A DNA stretch of 64,000 nucleotides from Psychrobacter sp. UBA3480. Lineage in GTDB: Bacteria; Pseudomonadota; Gammaproteobacteria; Pseudomonadales; Moraxellaceae. The notes under the pieces were generated by a model. The model was not told where the DNA came from. It saw nothing but the letters and a program-made list of their open reading frames with translations, and ran no database searches. The stretch is from contig NZ_DFQV01000002.1 in the NCBI RefSeq assembly GCF_002377945.1, forward strand, positions 177,268 to 241,267, written 5' to 3'. A program made the translations under genes and the position numbers. This document shows, piece by piece, positions 1 through 8,042 of this stretch (positions within the stretch are counted from its first letter, which is position 1; every line of letters begins with the position of its first letter).

Positions 1-257
1 TAAACTTCGTCACCAACACTAAATTCAGTGACGTCGGCACCTAACTCGCTCACAATGCCAGCTACATCACCGTGTAATATCTCTGGCAAATTATCCGACC
101 AAGGCAGCTCGACTGAGCGCAGCATGGTATCAATAGGGTTCACACTAGTGGCTTTCACTTCCACAACCATATGACCTAGTGTTGCCGTTGGTTTTGGTTT
201 TTCTGCCAATTGGAAAACTGCAGTTGTACCGATTTCTTTAATGATCATCGCTTTCAT
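1..257 (-). CDS. Zinc-type alcohol dehydrogenase / quinone oxidoreductase family protein (N-terminal part, cut by window edge)
   Basis: Only the first 85 or so residues lie in the window. The reading begins MKAMIIKEIGTTAVFQLAEK and continues through a GroES-like fold typical of medium-chain dehydrogenase/reductases: a V-x-A-T-S-V-N-P-I-D segment at about residues 33-42, then a segment ending in HGDVAG and a GDEV turn near the cut. Such NAD(P)H-dependent enzymes reduce quinones or alkenals in the cytoplasm; the substrate cannot be told from this part. It is divergent from the LysR regulator at 426, with about 170 bp between the two starts, a classic regulator/target arrangement. The first ATG at 257 fits the family start. 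The C-terminal Rossmann domain is outside the window. Confidence 0.8.
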   Translation of the reverse strand, partial: MKAMIIKEIGTTAVFQLAEKPKPTATLGHMVVEVKATSVNPIDTMLRSVELPWSDNLPEILHGDVAGIVSELGADVTEFSVGDEV

Positions 258-425
258 ATTATTACCCTTTACTGTTGTGGATGTCTTATTGTCTGTTTCA
301 GAACACTCAGTTTAATCATTGCTAATCCAGCAAACCATTACCCAGTAAACAAATTACTTTTGCTTTTTGAGCAAATCATGGTTACAGTTAAGTTGAATCC
401 TTATCAATTTAATAGAGGAGTGGCA

Positions 426-1319
426 ATGAGCTCAATAAATCGATTGGCGTATTTCAATAGTGTTGTCGAAACTGGTAGCATTTCAGAGGCTAGCCGCATC
501 TTTGATGTACAGCCGTCTTCTATTTCACGGCAGTTAGCGGTGCTTGAAAAGGAGCTGGGCGTACGTCTGCTCAATAAAACGACCAGAAACACCAGTTTGA
601 CTGAAGCGGGGCACAAATATTACGAATACTCTCAGCGAATTGTGTCAGATTTTGATAACGCCAAAAGAGTCGTTAATGACTTACAAATAACGCCGCAAGG
701 TAAGCTGAAAATCAGCATGACAGTCGGTTTTGGTGAAAGTATGGTATTACCATTAATACCAAAATTTATGTCGTTATATCCAGATATTGATATAAAAATT
801 GAGTTAACAGAGCGGGTTGTAGATCTTATAGAAGAAAATATTGACGTGGCTATTCGAAGTGGACGCTTATCTGATTCGACCATGATTGCCCGACGCTTGG
901 TATTTAATGATTTTCTACTGTGTGCAAGCCCCCAATATTTAAAAAATAATGGCACGCCTCGTAGGATTGATGATCTAGCTAATCACCAATGTATCCGATA
1001 TGGTTATAACGGTTGGAAAGAGTGGTTTTTGATAGCAGAAGATCGTAAAAAGTTGATGATTAATAGTCAGGTTTCAGTGAATTCGGTGAATGGTCAAAAG
1101 CAGCTGGTATTGAATCATACAGGTCTGACGCTAATCCCACTGTGGGCTGTTAAAGATGAATTGGCGAAAGGGTCATTGGTTCAAGTCATGCCAGATCATA
1201 TTTTTAGTCCCTATGAAGAACTGAGTGCTACTTACGCTATTTATTTAAAGCGAGATATGGTCTCTCCAAAAACGCGCGTTTTTTTAGATTTTTTGATAGA
1301 ACAGATGATAGCGATCTGA
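426..1319 (+). CDS. LysR family transcriptional regulator
   Basis: A 297-residue protein of normal LTTR length. The N-terminal winged helix-turn-helix (about residues 5-62) includes SISEASRIFDVQPSSISRQ, followed by a linker helix and a periplasmic-binding-protein-like effector domain (about 90-290). The open frame extends upstream to 210, but the start is placed at 426 because a strong AGAGGAG ribosome site lies at 414-420 and the upstream residues do not belong to the family. The ending, about 70 residues after the GLTLIPLWAV segment, is typical of the CrgA/AaeR-like subgroup. It is divergent to the oxidoreductase at 257 and probably regulates it and itself from the shared intergenic region. 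The effector is unknown. Confidence 0.92.
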   Translation: MSSINRLAYFNSVVETGSISEASRIFDVQPSSISRQLAVLEKELGVRLLNKTTRNTSLTEAGHKYYEYSQRIVSDFDNAKRVVNDLQITPQGKLKISMTVGFGESMVLPLIPKFMSLYPDIDIKIELTERVVDLIEENIDVAIRSGRLSDSTMIARRLVFNDFLLCASPQYLKNNGTPRRIDDLANHQCIRYGYNGWKEWFLIAEDRKKLMINSQVSVNSVNGQKQLVLNHTGLTLIPLWAVKDELAKGSLVQVMPDHIFSPYEELSATYAIYLKRDMVSPKTRVFLDFLIEQMIAI

Positions 1320-1522
1320 GTTTGGGTCTGCAGCTTGATCGTACAAATTGTTGTATTCGATGTCTGCTAAATACACTTTCATGAATATTGATGTTCTTAA
1401 AGACCGAGTATGAATAGTTTATGAAAAAATAGAAGAGCACCCAATCTGCGTATTATTTCATATACGATATGTGCCTAGGCATTCATTAGTTGATAAACGT
1501 ACTCATTGGTTAGGATATTTAT

Positions 1523-1678
1523 ATGAATACTAAGATGATGATAATCATTATTATCACTGCCATTCTTGCGTTCTGGCTAGGCATCAAAGCCCATGAATTC
1601 TATTACAATGATATTTGTTTGGATCTAGGCGGTGGTCAGAATCCAGGAAACCACCATATTTGCGTCATTCAGCAATAA
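1523..1678 (+). CDS. Small single-pass membrane protein of unknown function (51 aa)
   Basis: The frame begins MNTKMMIIIIITAILAFWLG, a hydrophobic N-terminal segment, followed by a short polar tail with two cysteines around a CLDLGGGQNPGNHHICV stretch. The protein would be an N-terminally anchored peptide with a compact extracytoplasmic tail; the two cysteines could form a disulfide. The family is not recognised. The start is chosen because it opens directly into the hydrophobic segment; the upstream ribosome site (AGGAT about 9 bases before) is moderate. It lies 66 bp before another small membrane protein in the same direction, so the two may be co-transcribed. Confidence 0.55.
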   Translation: MNTKMMIIIIITAILAFWLGIKAHEFYYNDICLDLGGGQNPGNHHICVIQQ

Positions 1679-1744
1679 CTATACTGCAATAACTTTCGAA
1701 TAAAAATAAATTATTATTGCTAATTCTTATATAACGGAGATTTC

Positions 1745-1969
1745 ATGACATCTAAATTATTTATCAGTGGCTCAATTATGCTGACCCTCGCTGCATTGTC
1801 TGGACTGATGGAGAGCTTATTTTACGGTGACATTGCTTCTGATGGCGTGCTCCAAGAAAGCTTGTTTTTACCTTTGGCTTTTATTTTTTTAGCCTTAGCA
1901 ATCATCCTTTATGGCTTATCATTAATCATGGAGGTAAAAACAAGAGTGACAGGTACTCACATTAGCTAA
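1745..1969 (+). CDS. Small two-helix membrane protein, DUF3955-like
   Basis: A 74-residue protein with two predicted membrane segments (about residues 5-22 and 40-62) separated by a loop reading DIASDGVLQESLFLPLAF. A loop with D-x-D/S-G-x-L-x-E followed by a hydrophobic stretch resembles DUF3955 proteins, small bacterial membrane proteins of unknown role. An ACGGAG ribosome site sits 6 bases before the ATG. No enzymatic motif is visible. The DUF assignment is from memory of the family pattern and is tentative; the coding call is well supported by the ribosome site and composition. Confidence 0.65.
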   Translation: MTSKLFISGSIMLTLAALSGLMESLFYGDIASDGVLQESLFLPLAFIFLALAIILYGLSLIMEVKTRVTGTHIS

Positions 1970-2169
1970 ACACTTATTCCCCAACTACATTATCAACCAG
2001 CATCACCTCTTCGCTCACTGTAAACGTTAGATCATGAACACTAGATCTGACGTTTTTATTTTGGTCAGTCTTTGTTGGGTATACTCAATGAAATCAGACA
2101 AGCAGCCTTACTGAACATTTTTCGATACAGTACAGTTATAAAGTTCAATGCTAGGTACATATAATCATT

Positions 2170-2308
2170 TAGGGCGAGTCATCAATTAGCACATTAATGC
2201 ATTTAGTGGCCTTAAAATGGCTAAATTTTGCTAAACATTTTCAGTAATCTTGTCTATCTACCATTTTTCTCATTTTAAGCCTCACAATCTAATTGATGAC
2301 ACGCCCTA
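2170..2308. repeat. MITE-like element, copy 1 (TA-flanked terminal inverted repeats)
   Basis: The left end reads TAGGGCGAGTCATCAATTAG and the right end is its reverse complement with one mismatch, both next to a TA. The interior is AT-rich and non-coding (about 140 bp in all). A second, diverged copy lies at 4248-4418. TA flanks with terminal repeats and no transposase suggest a miniature element mobilised by an IS630/Tc1-mariner type transposase; that assignment is inference. The right end stops 4 bp from the stop codon of the LysR gene on the minus strand. Confidence 0.7.
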
Positions 2309-2312
2309 GGTT

Positions 2313-3188
2313 TCACTTTTTTAATAATTGTACGGCCATTTTTATAAATGCCTGTGCTGCAGGAGAAGCTTGCCGGGTACTGTGCAGTGCTAAACCAATC
2401 GTTCGTTTGTATTGCGGCGCTACTTGCCGAACCACATAGCCATCAGTTGGCAAAGCTTGAGGGAGTGCTAATTCAGCAACAAGGGCAACACCTTCTCCTT
2501 TTGCAACCAAGACAATTGTCGTCATCAATTGGGTCGTTCTGTAGCGAATATCGGGGATCAGATCCTCGGATGCAAATAGCTTGGAAATGAGTTGCGCTGA
2601 ACCAGCTTCAGTCAGAATAAAAGGAACATGACATAAATCTTGAAGTACAATTTCATCTTTATTCGCCAATGAATGTGTTTTAGGAATAAGAGCAACCATT
2701 TGATCTTCAATCAATGCAAAGGTATCAAAATGCTCATCAGGAAGTACCACAAAGCCAACATCAACACGCCGCTCTTGTAACCATTGTACGACCTGCTGAT
2801 CATTTCCTTCATCAATACGCACCTCAATATTGGGAAATTGCTTACGGTAACTCTCTAGAATCTCAGGAAGTAAGCGTAAAGAAGAAGTAGGGCCGAAAGA
2901 ACCAATACACAGGCTACCTAGTTGCAATCCCTTAATATCAGCAGCTTCTTGGCGTATGGTCTCAGCCAACCCCAGTATTTCTCGAGCGCGGGGTAGTAAT
3001 CGAGTGCCAGCGACAGTCAGTTCAGCTTGTGACTTATTGCGCTCGATAAGGCTTACTCCTAAATCTTCTTCGAGTTTTTTCAGTGTGTGCGAAACAGCTG
3101 ACTGACTAATACCTAACTGTTGGGCTGCCAAGGTAAATCCACACAGCTCTGCAACGACCACAAATATTTCAAGTTGGCTAAACGTCAT
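2313..3188 (-). CDS. LysR family transcriptional regulator
   Basis: A 291-residue LTTR. The helix-turn-helix at about residues 1-60 reads LAAQQLGISQSAVSHTLKKL in its core; the substrate-binding domain follows from about 88, starting LGSLCIGSFGPTSSLRLLP. It is divergent from the EamA transporter at 3272, with about 80 bp between them, so the transporter is the obvious target. The MITE-like repeat at 2170-2308 abuts its 3' end and replaces any obvious terminator. The effector is unknown; a regulator paired with an EamA exporter usually responds to a metabolite or drug that the pump exports, which is inference. Confidence 0.92.
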   Translation of the reverse strand: MTFSQLEIFVVVAELCGFTLAAQQLGISQSAVSHTLKKLEEDLGVSLIERNKSQAELTVAGTRLLPRAREILGLAETIRQEAADIKGLQLGSLCIGSFGPTSSLRLLPEILESYRKQFPNIEVRIDEGNDQQVVQWLQERRVDVGFVVLPDEHFDTFALIEDQMVALIPKTHSLANKDEIVLQDLCHVPFILTEAGSAQLISKLFASEDLIPDIRYRTTQLMTTIVLVAKGEGVALVAELALPQALPTDGYVVRQVAPQYKRTIGLALHSTRQASPAAQAFIKMAVQLLKK

Positions 3189-3271
3189 GACCTTTTGCTC
3201 ATTTTACTATGACTTAACATTAGTGAAATACTATAGCACATATCAGGTTAACTCTTATATTGAGCGACATC

Positions 3272-4198
3272 ATGCAACCAACTACCAGTACCTCTAACGA
3301 CTTAGCTTTACCCTCTATCTGGCCAATATATTTCAAACTTGTCCTAGTCGCCTTACTGTGGGGAGGGACTTTTATCGCAGGGCGTTTACTTGCCGAATCG
3401 CTTTCACCGTTAATGTCAGCGATAGGCCGTTTTGGTCTGGCGGTATTTATACTCATTTTACTCACTATAAAACTAGAAGGTAGGCTACCAACGCTATCGC
3501 TCAGACAGGTTGCGATCACCTTCGCTCTCGGTCTTACTGGGATATTTACCTACAATCTGTTCTTTTTTACTGCGCTCTCTGAAATGGCAGCCTCCCGAAC
3601 GGCTCTATTTGTCGCGTTTAATCCTATCGCGACGGCGGTACTATTTTCCCTCTTATACCGAGAAAAAATTTCATTGCAGATGTTGCTTGGGATAACTGTG
3701 GCGGTATTGGGCGCATTGACCGTGATCAGTAATGGTCATCTACTGACTGTGATCCAAGGCAGTGGTCAGGCTTTTGGCCATGGTGAATTTTCAATGCTCT
3801 GCGCGGTAATCAGTTGGGCCATCTATACCGTCGTGGGACGGAAAGCGCTGCTTGGTTTATCACCTTTAGTGTCAACGACTTATGCTGCTATCTGGGGATT
3901 GCTACTGCTGTTAATGATGTGGTTGTTCAGTCCAAACGTACAAGTGCTATCAGAGTTAAACTGGAAGGTTTGTGCAGCTATTGGCTATTTAGCGATATTT
4001 GGCACCGTTATTCCTTTTATTTGGTATTACCAAGGAATCAAAAAGATTGGCGCAGCGCAAACGTCCGTTTTTACTAACTTTGTTCCGTTATTTGGTGTGT
4101 TGCTCGGCGCTTTGCTACTCAATGAGCAGATATCCTCTGCGATGTTGCTTGGTGGAGCGCTGGTGATCACTGGAGTCATTCTGACAAATCGGCATTAA
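3272..4198 (+). CDS. EamA/DMT superfamily transporter (RhaT-like drug/metabolite exporter)
   Basis: An inner-membrane protein of about 308 residues with ten predicted membrane helices arranged as two EamA repeats (about 20-150 and 175-305). The first repeat carries the typical ALLWGGTFIAGRLLAE opening, and the second carries ISWAIYTVVGRKAL. Such proteins export amino acids, metabolites or drugs by proton coupling. The ATG at 3272 is used here; an in-frame TTG at 3260 has a better spaced AGG upstream, so the protein could be four residues longer. It is divergent from a LysR gene and is followed by the second MITE-like copy. Confidence 0.9.
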   Translation: MQPTTSTSNDLALPSIWPIYFKLVLVALLWGGTFIAGRLLAESLSPLMSAIGRFGLAVFILILLTIKLEGRLPTLSLRQVAITFALGLTGIFTYNLFFFTALSEMAASRTALFVAFNPIATAVLFSLLYREKISLQMLLGITVAVLGALTVISNGHLLTVIQGSGQAFGHGEFSMLCAVISWAIYTVVGRKALLGLSPLVSTTYAAIWGLLLLLMMWLFSPNVQVLSELNWKVCAAIGYLAIFGTVIPFIWYYQGIKKIGAAQTSVFTNFVPLFGVLLGALLLNEQISSAMLLGGALVITGVILTNRH

Positions 4199-4247
4199 TA
4201 AAAGTGAGCGGTGGTGAAGAAACCTTACAACTAAACTTGGTAAACTT

Positions 4248-4418
4248 GAGCATGTCATTAATTGGCGCATTAGTACATTTATTGGCCTTAAAATGGCTAA
4301 ATCTTGCTAAACATCGTCAGTAATTTTGCCAATATGTTCATGTTAACAGCAATTTCTTCCTTGTTTATCTACAATTTTTCTCATTTCAAATCTTACAATC
4401 TAATTGATGATACGCCCT
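4248..4418. repeat. MITE-like element, copy 2 (diverged)
   Basis: This matches the copy at 2170-2308 through most of its length, including GGCCTTAAAATGGCTAAA in the middle and a right end CTAATTGATGATACGCCC followed by TA. The left end is degraded (GAGCATGTCATTAATT instead of GGGCGAGTCATCAATT), and there is an insertion of about 33 bp in the middle. It lies between the EamA gene and the HD-domain gene, so the LysR/EamA pair is bracketed by two copies in the same orientation. Confidence 0.65.
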
Positions 4419-4497
4419 AGATCGCTTAAAAAAGTATTTAACTTTTGAAATGGACTTGCTAGATTAGGGTTTTTTAATAAAAATAGGAGTGTAAGCT

Positions 4498-5019
4498 ATG
4501 TCGCATATAGAAATCAAACTAGCACGACCTCGAGTGGATGAAGTCTTTGCACGTTATAAGCATCTGATTGGTAAAGACTTCCCAGGCTATCGTAACTATG
4601 TTTATCGTACCATTACTTATGTCATGCATTTTTTGGACAATGAACCTGAGTATGAGGCCTTAATTGAAACCATATGTGCTTATTTTGCTTATCATGACAT
4701 AGGACTATGGACAGATCATACACTGGCTTATTTGGAACCCTCTGAAGCAGTTGCACTTGCAGATAATGAAAAATATGACTGGGGATTTGATCCTCAACTA
4801 CTTCGCAACGCAATTCACTGGCATCAAAAAATCACCCCTTATTCCGGTAAAAGTAAGGAAGTTATTGAAGCTTGTCAAAAAGCAGACTGGGTTGATATAT
4901 CAAAAGACCATATTCGTAAGGGTATGAGTAAAGCTGTTATTAGAAAGGTCGAAGCAGCCTTTTCCAATTTGGGTTTCCAAAACACATTGCTACGATTAAC
5001 TAAAGATTACGAAGGTTAA
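4498..5019 (+). CDS. HD-domain-like protein
   Basis: A 173-residue soluble protein. It shows the signature of an HD metal-dependent phosphohydrolase: an early His in YVMHFL (residue about 44), a His-Asp pair in AYHDIG (about residues 62-67), further histidines in AIHWHQK (about 106-111), and a downstream Asp in KADWVD. HD enzymes hydrolyse nucleotides or other phosphoesters; the substrate is not predictable here. A clear TAGGAGTG ribosome site lies 6-7 bases before the ATG. It stands alone between the MITE-like repeat and the cassette-like region, and no partner gene is evident. Confidence 0.7.
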   Translation: MSHIEIKLARPRVDEVFARYKHLIGKDFPGYRNYVYRTITYVMHFLDNEPEYEALIETICAYFAYHDIGLWTDHTLAYLEPSEAVALADNEKYDWGFDPQLLRNAIHWHQKITPYSGKSKEVIEACQKADWVDISKDHIRKGMSKAVIRKVEAAFSNLGFQNTLLRLTKDYEG

Positions 5020-5224
5020 ACACTTGTTGGTAATGTTAAGGTGACACGAGGTATTATGAAATGGTGATTAACTCAATGTGTCATCTTTGAATAATTTCTT
5101 AAAATAAAGTAAGATAATCCCGGATTTTATGTGCTCGCCTAAAAAAACACTGCGACTATTTAGATCACTCGAACCACCTTTAGTTAATATTTATATTCGA
5201 ATAGCTCAATTTGTGTACACCACG

Positions 5225-5345
5225 AAGTACACTGTCATTATTTTAATAGATTTATTTATTAGCGCATATAGCCTACAGCCTAGTGTTCAAGTCCTGACTA
5301 GGGAACCGAACCAGTAAAAGCACTTGATTGGTCCGCTATAGGTAT
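5225..5345 (+). repeat. Intergenic repeat R1 (inverted partner of R4)
   Basis: About 121 bp that recur, inverted, at 24639-24760. The best conserved core is TTCAAGTCCTGACTAGGG at 5286-5303 followed by AACCGAACCAGTAAAAGC. It contains CCTAGT and ACTAGG as a 6-bp inverted repeat around a 12-base loop. An upstream AGCCTACAGCC is shared with R3 and R5. It lies at the 3' side of the Nudix gene. A short open frame running through it (5129-5317) is considered spurious. Confidence 0.7.
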
Positions 5346-5368
5346 AGAGTATCGAACATTCTTACTTT

Positions 5369-5779
5369 TTAGAGTAACTCAGCTGCTTGTAATGCTATCT
5401 CTTTAACATCTAAGCTAAGGGCTAAATCTGTATTGATCAAATCTTCAATATTGAAAAATCTAGCTTCTACGGCATCATCACCTGCTAGAGGATCACTAGA
5501 AACCCAAATACAAAGTACGGCTACAGCGTTAAATATCTTGAAAGCATTTGATACAATGCTTGTCTCTTCACAAAGTTCACGAACAGCAGCATCTTTAACC
5601 GTTTCCCCACGTTCAATTTTACCACCGGGAAAACCCCATCGACCTACATCGGGTGGGTTAGCACGGCGGACTAAAAGCACCTTTCCATCTTTAAAAAGCA
5701 CTCCAATAGTAGCTACTATTGGACGTAATTTCTGTGGTTCGTATTGTATTATAGGTTCATTACATAGTTTATTAGACAT
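5369..5779 (-). CDS. Nudix hydrolase, probably with an internal deletion
   Basis: A 136-residue cytoplasmic protein. The Nudix box at about residues 52-74 reads GGKIERGETVKDAAVRELCEE followed by TSI, so the Gx5Ex7REUxEE core is intact but the usual Gly after it is Ser. It resembles ADP-ribose/MutT-like pyrophosphatases. After FKIFNAV the chain jumps to AVLCIWVSSDPLAGDDA; homologues normally have some 15-20 more residues (a substrate-binding strand) between these parts, so an in-frame deletion is suspected. The gene is bracketed by direct repeats R1 (5286) and R2 (5821), giving a cassette-like unit of about 535 bp. Activity is uncertain. Confidence 0.8.
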   Translation of the reverse strand: MSNKLCNEPIIQYEPQKLRPIVATIGVLFKDGKVLLVRRANPPDVGRWGFPGGKIERGETVKDAAVRELCEETSIVSNAFKIFNAVAVLCIWVSSDPLAGDDAVEARFFNIEDLINTDLALSLDVKEIALQAAELL

Positions 5780-5820
5780 AAAGACTCAATTGAGAATAGG
5801 ACATAGAGGATAGCTGAATA

Positions 5821-5843
5821 TTCAGGTCCTCACTAGGGAACCG
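5821..5843 (+). repeat. Intergenic repeat R2 (core copy)
   Basis: A 23-bp core, TTCAGGTCCTCACTAGGG plus AACCG, that matches the R1 core at 5286-5308 in the same orientation with two differences. R1 and R2 frame the Nudix gene as direct repeats. The flanks beyond the core are not shared. Confidence 0.6.
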
Positions 5844-5943
5844 CATCTTCAGAATGTGATGAATATTTTTGTTGACAATGGTTATCACTAACATTAATAT
5901 TCAACCTCTTAAATAAACATACGTTCATTTATTAGGATTTTTG

Positions 5944-6312
5944 ATGCGGAAATTTGTCCTAGATTACCCAAAGGGGAGTTACCGCAAGTTTTTTATTGTG
6001 TCTTTAATCCTAAGTTTTGGTTTTTTCATAAATTCTTCTATAAATAAAGACATACCAAGCATCTTAATATGGCTAGGAATATTTTTATCAGTATTGAAGC
6101 AAGTTGTCATACCTATAGATCTAGATCAAAAACTATCTTTATCGAAAAAAAGGTACTCTATAAGTGATGATGATTTCATAAGCCATTACAACAGTAGTTC
6201 TATTACTCATAATAACAACAAGGATAAAACTTGGCATAAATTAATAATACTGGGTGATGATATTTCGTCTCTTTTGCTTATTGCTGTCATAATCTATAGC
6301 ATATTTGGTTAA
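5944..6312 (+). CDS. Hypothetical inner-membrane protein (122 aa)
   Basis: The protein starts MRKFVLDYPKGSYRKF, then has three hydrophobic segments (about residues 17-32, 40-58 and 105-121) separated by a polar loop rich in Lys, Asp, Asn and Ser. It is probably a small integral membrane protein. The family is not recognised. The ATG at 5944 has a TTAGGA site 8-9 bases upstream; an in-frame TTG just before it is ignored. AT-rich codon use resembles the other cassette-like units here. Confidence 0.55.
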   Translation: MRKFVLDYPKGSYRKFFIVSLILSFGFFINSSINKDIPSILIWLGIFLSVLKQVVIPIDLDQKLSLSKKRYSISDDDFISHYNSSSITHNNNKDKTWHKLIILGDDISSLLLIAVIIYSIFG

Positions 6313-6406
6313 CTGAATTATATTAGTAAGCCATAAAAAAACTGTTATAGATTACTAATATGATGAAAGGCTTACCACTTAAAACTGGGCGTTCTAAGTA
6401 GCGGAC

Positions 6407-6607
6407 TCAAATCTGTTCAGCTTCTAACTTAGTTACTATACTTTCAAAAACTTCTTCAAAGTGCTGGCTATCAGTACATCTTTTAAACGCATTACCATTC
6501 CAAAATCCTAAATGAAATGTGATTGTAAGTCGCTTTTTATCCGCAGTTATCCTTTTTATTTCCGATAGGTTAACAATTTCATTGTCTACAACTATAAAAC
6601 TTGGCAT
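6407..6607 (-). CDS. Hypothetical small protein, duplicated at 27353-27553
   Basis: A 66-residue soluble protein beginning MPSFIVVDNEIVNLSEIKRI, then a basic strand TADKKRLTITFHLGFWNG and an acidic C-terminal helix FEEVFESIVTKLEAEQI. The family is not recognised. A near-identical paralogue (five or so substitutions) lies in the same orientation at 27353-27553. Conservation of the reading frame between copies supports a real gene. Upstream in the same direction is the 105-residue membrane protein; its C-terminal coding tail is also present beside the second copy, so the two genes moved as one unit. Confidence 0.65.
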   Translation of the reverse strand: MPSFIVVDNEIVNLSEIKRITADKKRLTITFHLGFWNGNAFKRCTDSQHFEEVFESIVTKLEAEQI

Positions 6608-6663
6608 CTAAATCTCTTTCTGTGGTGTTTATCAATAATAGGTAGCTATAAATCTTACTTGCT

Positions 6664-6978
6664 CTATTTAGTTTCAGTATCAGAGTCGGGCAGGGATGTA
6701 CGAATAATAAAGCGATAGATATCACAACATAGAGTCCAGAAAAACCAAAGCAATATAGCAGCACATGCACCCAAGCCGATAACAATAGTGCCTATTCTAA
6801 TACCGCCATCCAGACCCCCATTCCAAATATGAGGTGCAATAGGTGGACCCATCGTTGCAACAAACGCCAAGAAGAACCCTAACATTACTATAAATCCTGT
6901 AATTGTAAGGCGTATCACTATTACTAATATATTATCAACCCATGTATCATTCTTCTTATGCTCTAGAAACTTAAACAT
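6664..6978 (-). CDS. Hypothetical two-helix membrane protein (104 aa)
   Basis: After a charged start (MFKFLEHKKNDTWVDNI) come two membrane segments, about residues 16-42 and 62-84, and a cytoplasmic tail ending LPDSDTETK. The family is not recognised. The start at 6978 is preferred over the ATG at 6984 because the AAAGGA ribosome site overlaps the earlier one. It sits directly upstream of the 66-residue gene with which it appears to form a unit. A remnant of its last codons (…GTETK) is found at about 27610-27645. Confidence 0.6.
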   Translation of the reverse strand: MFKFLEHKKNDTWVDNILVIVIRLTITGFIVMLGFFLAFVATMGPPIAPHIWNGGLDGGIRIGTIVIGLGACAAILLWFFWTLCCDIYRFIIRTSLPDSDTETK

Positions 6979-7001
6979 GACCATCCTTTTTTTAGCTACC
7001 T

Positions 7002-7082
7002 AACTCTCAATTGCTTTAAATCCCTTTACTAAATCAGCCATTAAATCCTTATCCGTCTGTCTGGTCAAAAAATCCAATAGAT
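7002..7082 (-). other. Repeated gene-tail fragment (copy A1)
   Basis: On the minus strand this reads as a short coding tail LLDFLTRQTDKDLMADLVKG. Similar fragments (LLGFLTRQGDKDLIVGLVKG in one) occur at 8043-8135 on the minus strand and at 23305-23396 on the plus strand. Copies A1 and A2 flank the O-methyltransferase/acetyltransferase pair as direct repeats. The parent gene is not in the window. Confidence 0.55.
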
Positions 7083-7102
7083 GGTCAGCGGTATATCCAG
7101 CA

Positions 7103-7349
7103 TCATCCATTTTTAGCTTTTCGAATTCTTGCCATCTGATAGGCATTGATATACTCGCCGTTGCGATAAGCATAATCCACCATCTCACCTTCTATCACAA
7201 AGCCCAAGCTTTTCGGCCAGTCGCGTGCGCCATAGGGTCTTTGACGGCATAGGCAATTGCAAAGTATTAGCATATAAGGCCTCATCGGTATAAATGGCTT
7301 GCAATGCCTCTGCATCTTCTGGCTCAGCATGACGTATTCCGATTTTCAT
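7103..7349 (-). pseudogene. GNAT acetyltransferase pseudogene (internal deletion, frameshifted)
   Basis: The first part (MKIGIRHAEPEDAEALQAI...) and the last part (...EGEMVDYAYRNGEYINAYQM) both match the intact acetyltransferase at 24128-24631. About 250 bp between them, carrying the acetyl-CoA binding core, are missing, and the join shifts the frame. The 5' frame therefore stops soon after RLAEKLGL. It follows the O-methyltransferase gene on the same strand exactly as in the second copy at 23-24.6 kb. It is non-functional as an acetyltransferase. Confidence 0.85.
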
Positions 7350-7407
7350 TATATTTATCCTTAAATACGAATCGTTATTTGATTTACATGTTGACTTTGG
7401 CAGCGAC

Positions 7408-8007
7408 CTACCATTTTTTTAGCGCCACGAACTCACCCTTACCAATGGGAGCTAAGTAGGTGTGAAACTGTGAATTACCATTGAAATAATTAAAAACGTC
7501 TGTCATTTCCTCCTTATGAGAGACTGCATTATCAAATACAATGACGCCTTTTGTCCTAGTTAACCGTATTACATCCTCCAAGATATCTAAATACAATTTT
7601 CTATCCATATCAACAAAAACTAAGTCAAAGCTTTTACTCATTTCTGATAAGATCATGGGTGCGTCACCCTCAATAATCTTAATCCTATCCACTAAGCCTG
7701 TACTTAAAAAATTCTCCCTTGCAGCGCTAACCTTCTTAGAATCGTTTTCTATTGTGGTGATTTGAACGTCTTCGTCAGTACATAATGCTAACCAAGCAGC
7801 AGAATAACCATTTGAAGTACCTACTTCTAATATTCTTTCTGCTGACGTGATTTGAGCCAGCAGACCTAGGAACTTACCTGTCTCTGGCATTATATTAAGG
7901 TACTTATCAATTTTGTTGATAGATTTTGAGTCGTTAATCTGACCTTCCATATATAGTTCACTTAAAAAACTTTCAATATCTATGTCTTCAATATCTATGT
8001 CATTCAT
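7408..8007 (-). CDS. O-methyltransferase (SAM-dependent, family 3 type), copy A
   Basis: A 199-residue class I SAM-dependent methyltransferase. Motif I is ILEVGTSNGYSAAWLA (about residues 59-74); an acidic residue closes the second strand in TTIEND; FDLVFVDMDR and VIVFDNAVSH mark the post-I motifs and metal-site region usual in O-methyltransferase family 3 (catechol/caffeoyl-CoA type). The protein is shorter than most members (about 210-220). Near its start a 15-base unit is tandemly duplicated (DIEDIDIE), which is absent from copy B at 23435-24019. The substrate is unknown. It lies upstream of the broken acetyltransferase and is flanked by gene-tail repeats. Confidence 0.85.
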   Translation of the reverse strand: MNDIDIEDIDIESFLSELYMEGQINDSKSINKIDKYLNIMPETGKFLGLLAQITSAERILEVGTSNGYSAAWLALCTDEDVQITTIENDSKKVSAARENFLSTGLVDRIKIIEGDAPMILSEMSKSFDLVFVDMDRKLYLDILEDVIRLTRTKGVIVFDNAVSHKEEMTDVFNYFNGNSQFHTYLAPIGKGEFVALKKW

Positions 8008-8042
8008 TTAAGTAAAACTCCTCACTTATTAAGTCAATTCAA

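Noticed and set aside
5286..5316. tRNA 3' end (T-arm-like GTTCAAGTCC followed by ACCGAACCA)
   Set aside because: The T stem does not pair and no acceptor or anticodon arm can be built upstream.
5129..5317. 62-aa open frame on the plus strand
   Set aside because: It runs through repeat R1, has no ribosome site and is not preserved as a frame in R4.
7541..7765. Plus-strand frame opposite the O-methyltransferase, also present opposite copy B
   Set aside because: It is conserved only because the sense gene is duplicated; it has no start signals and no domain.
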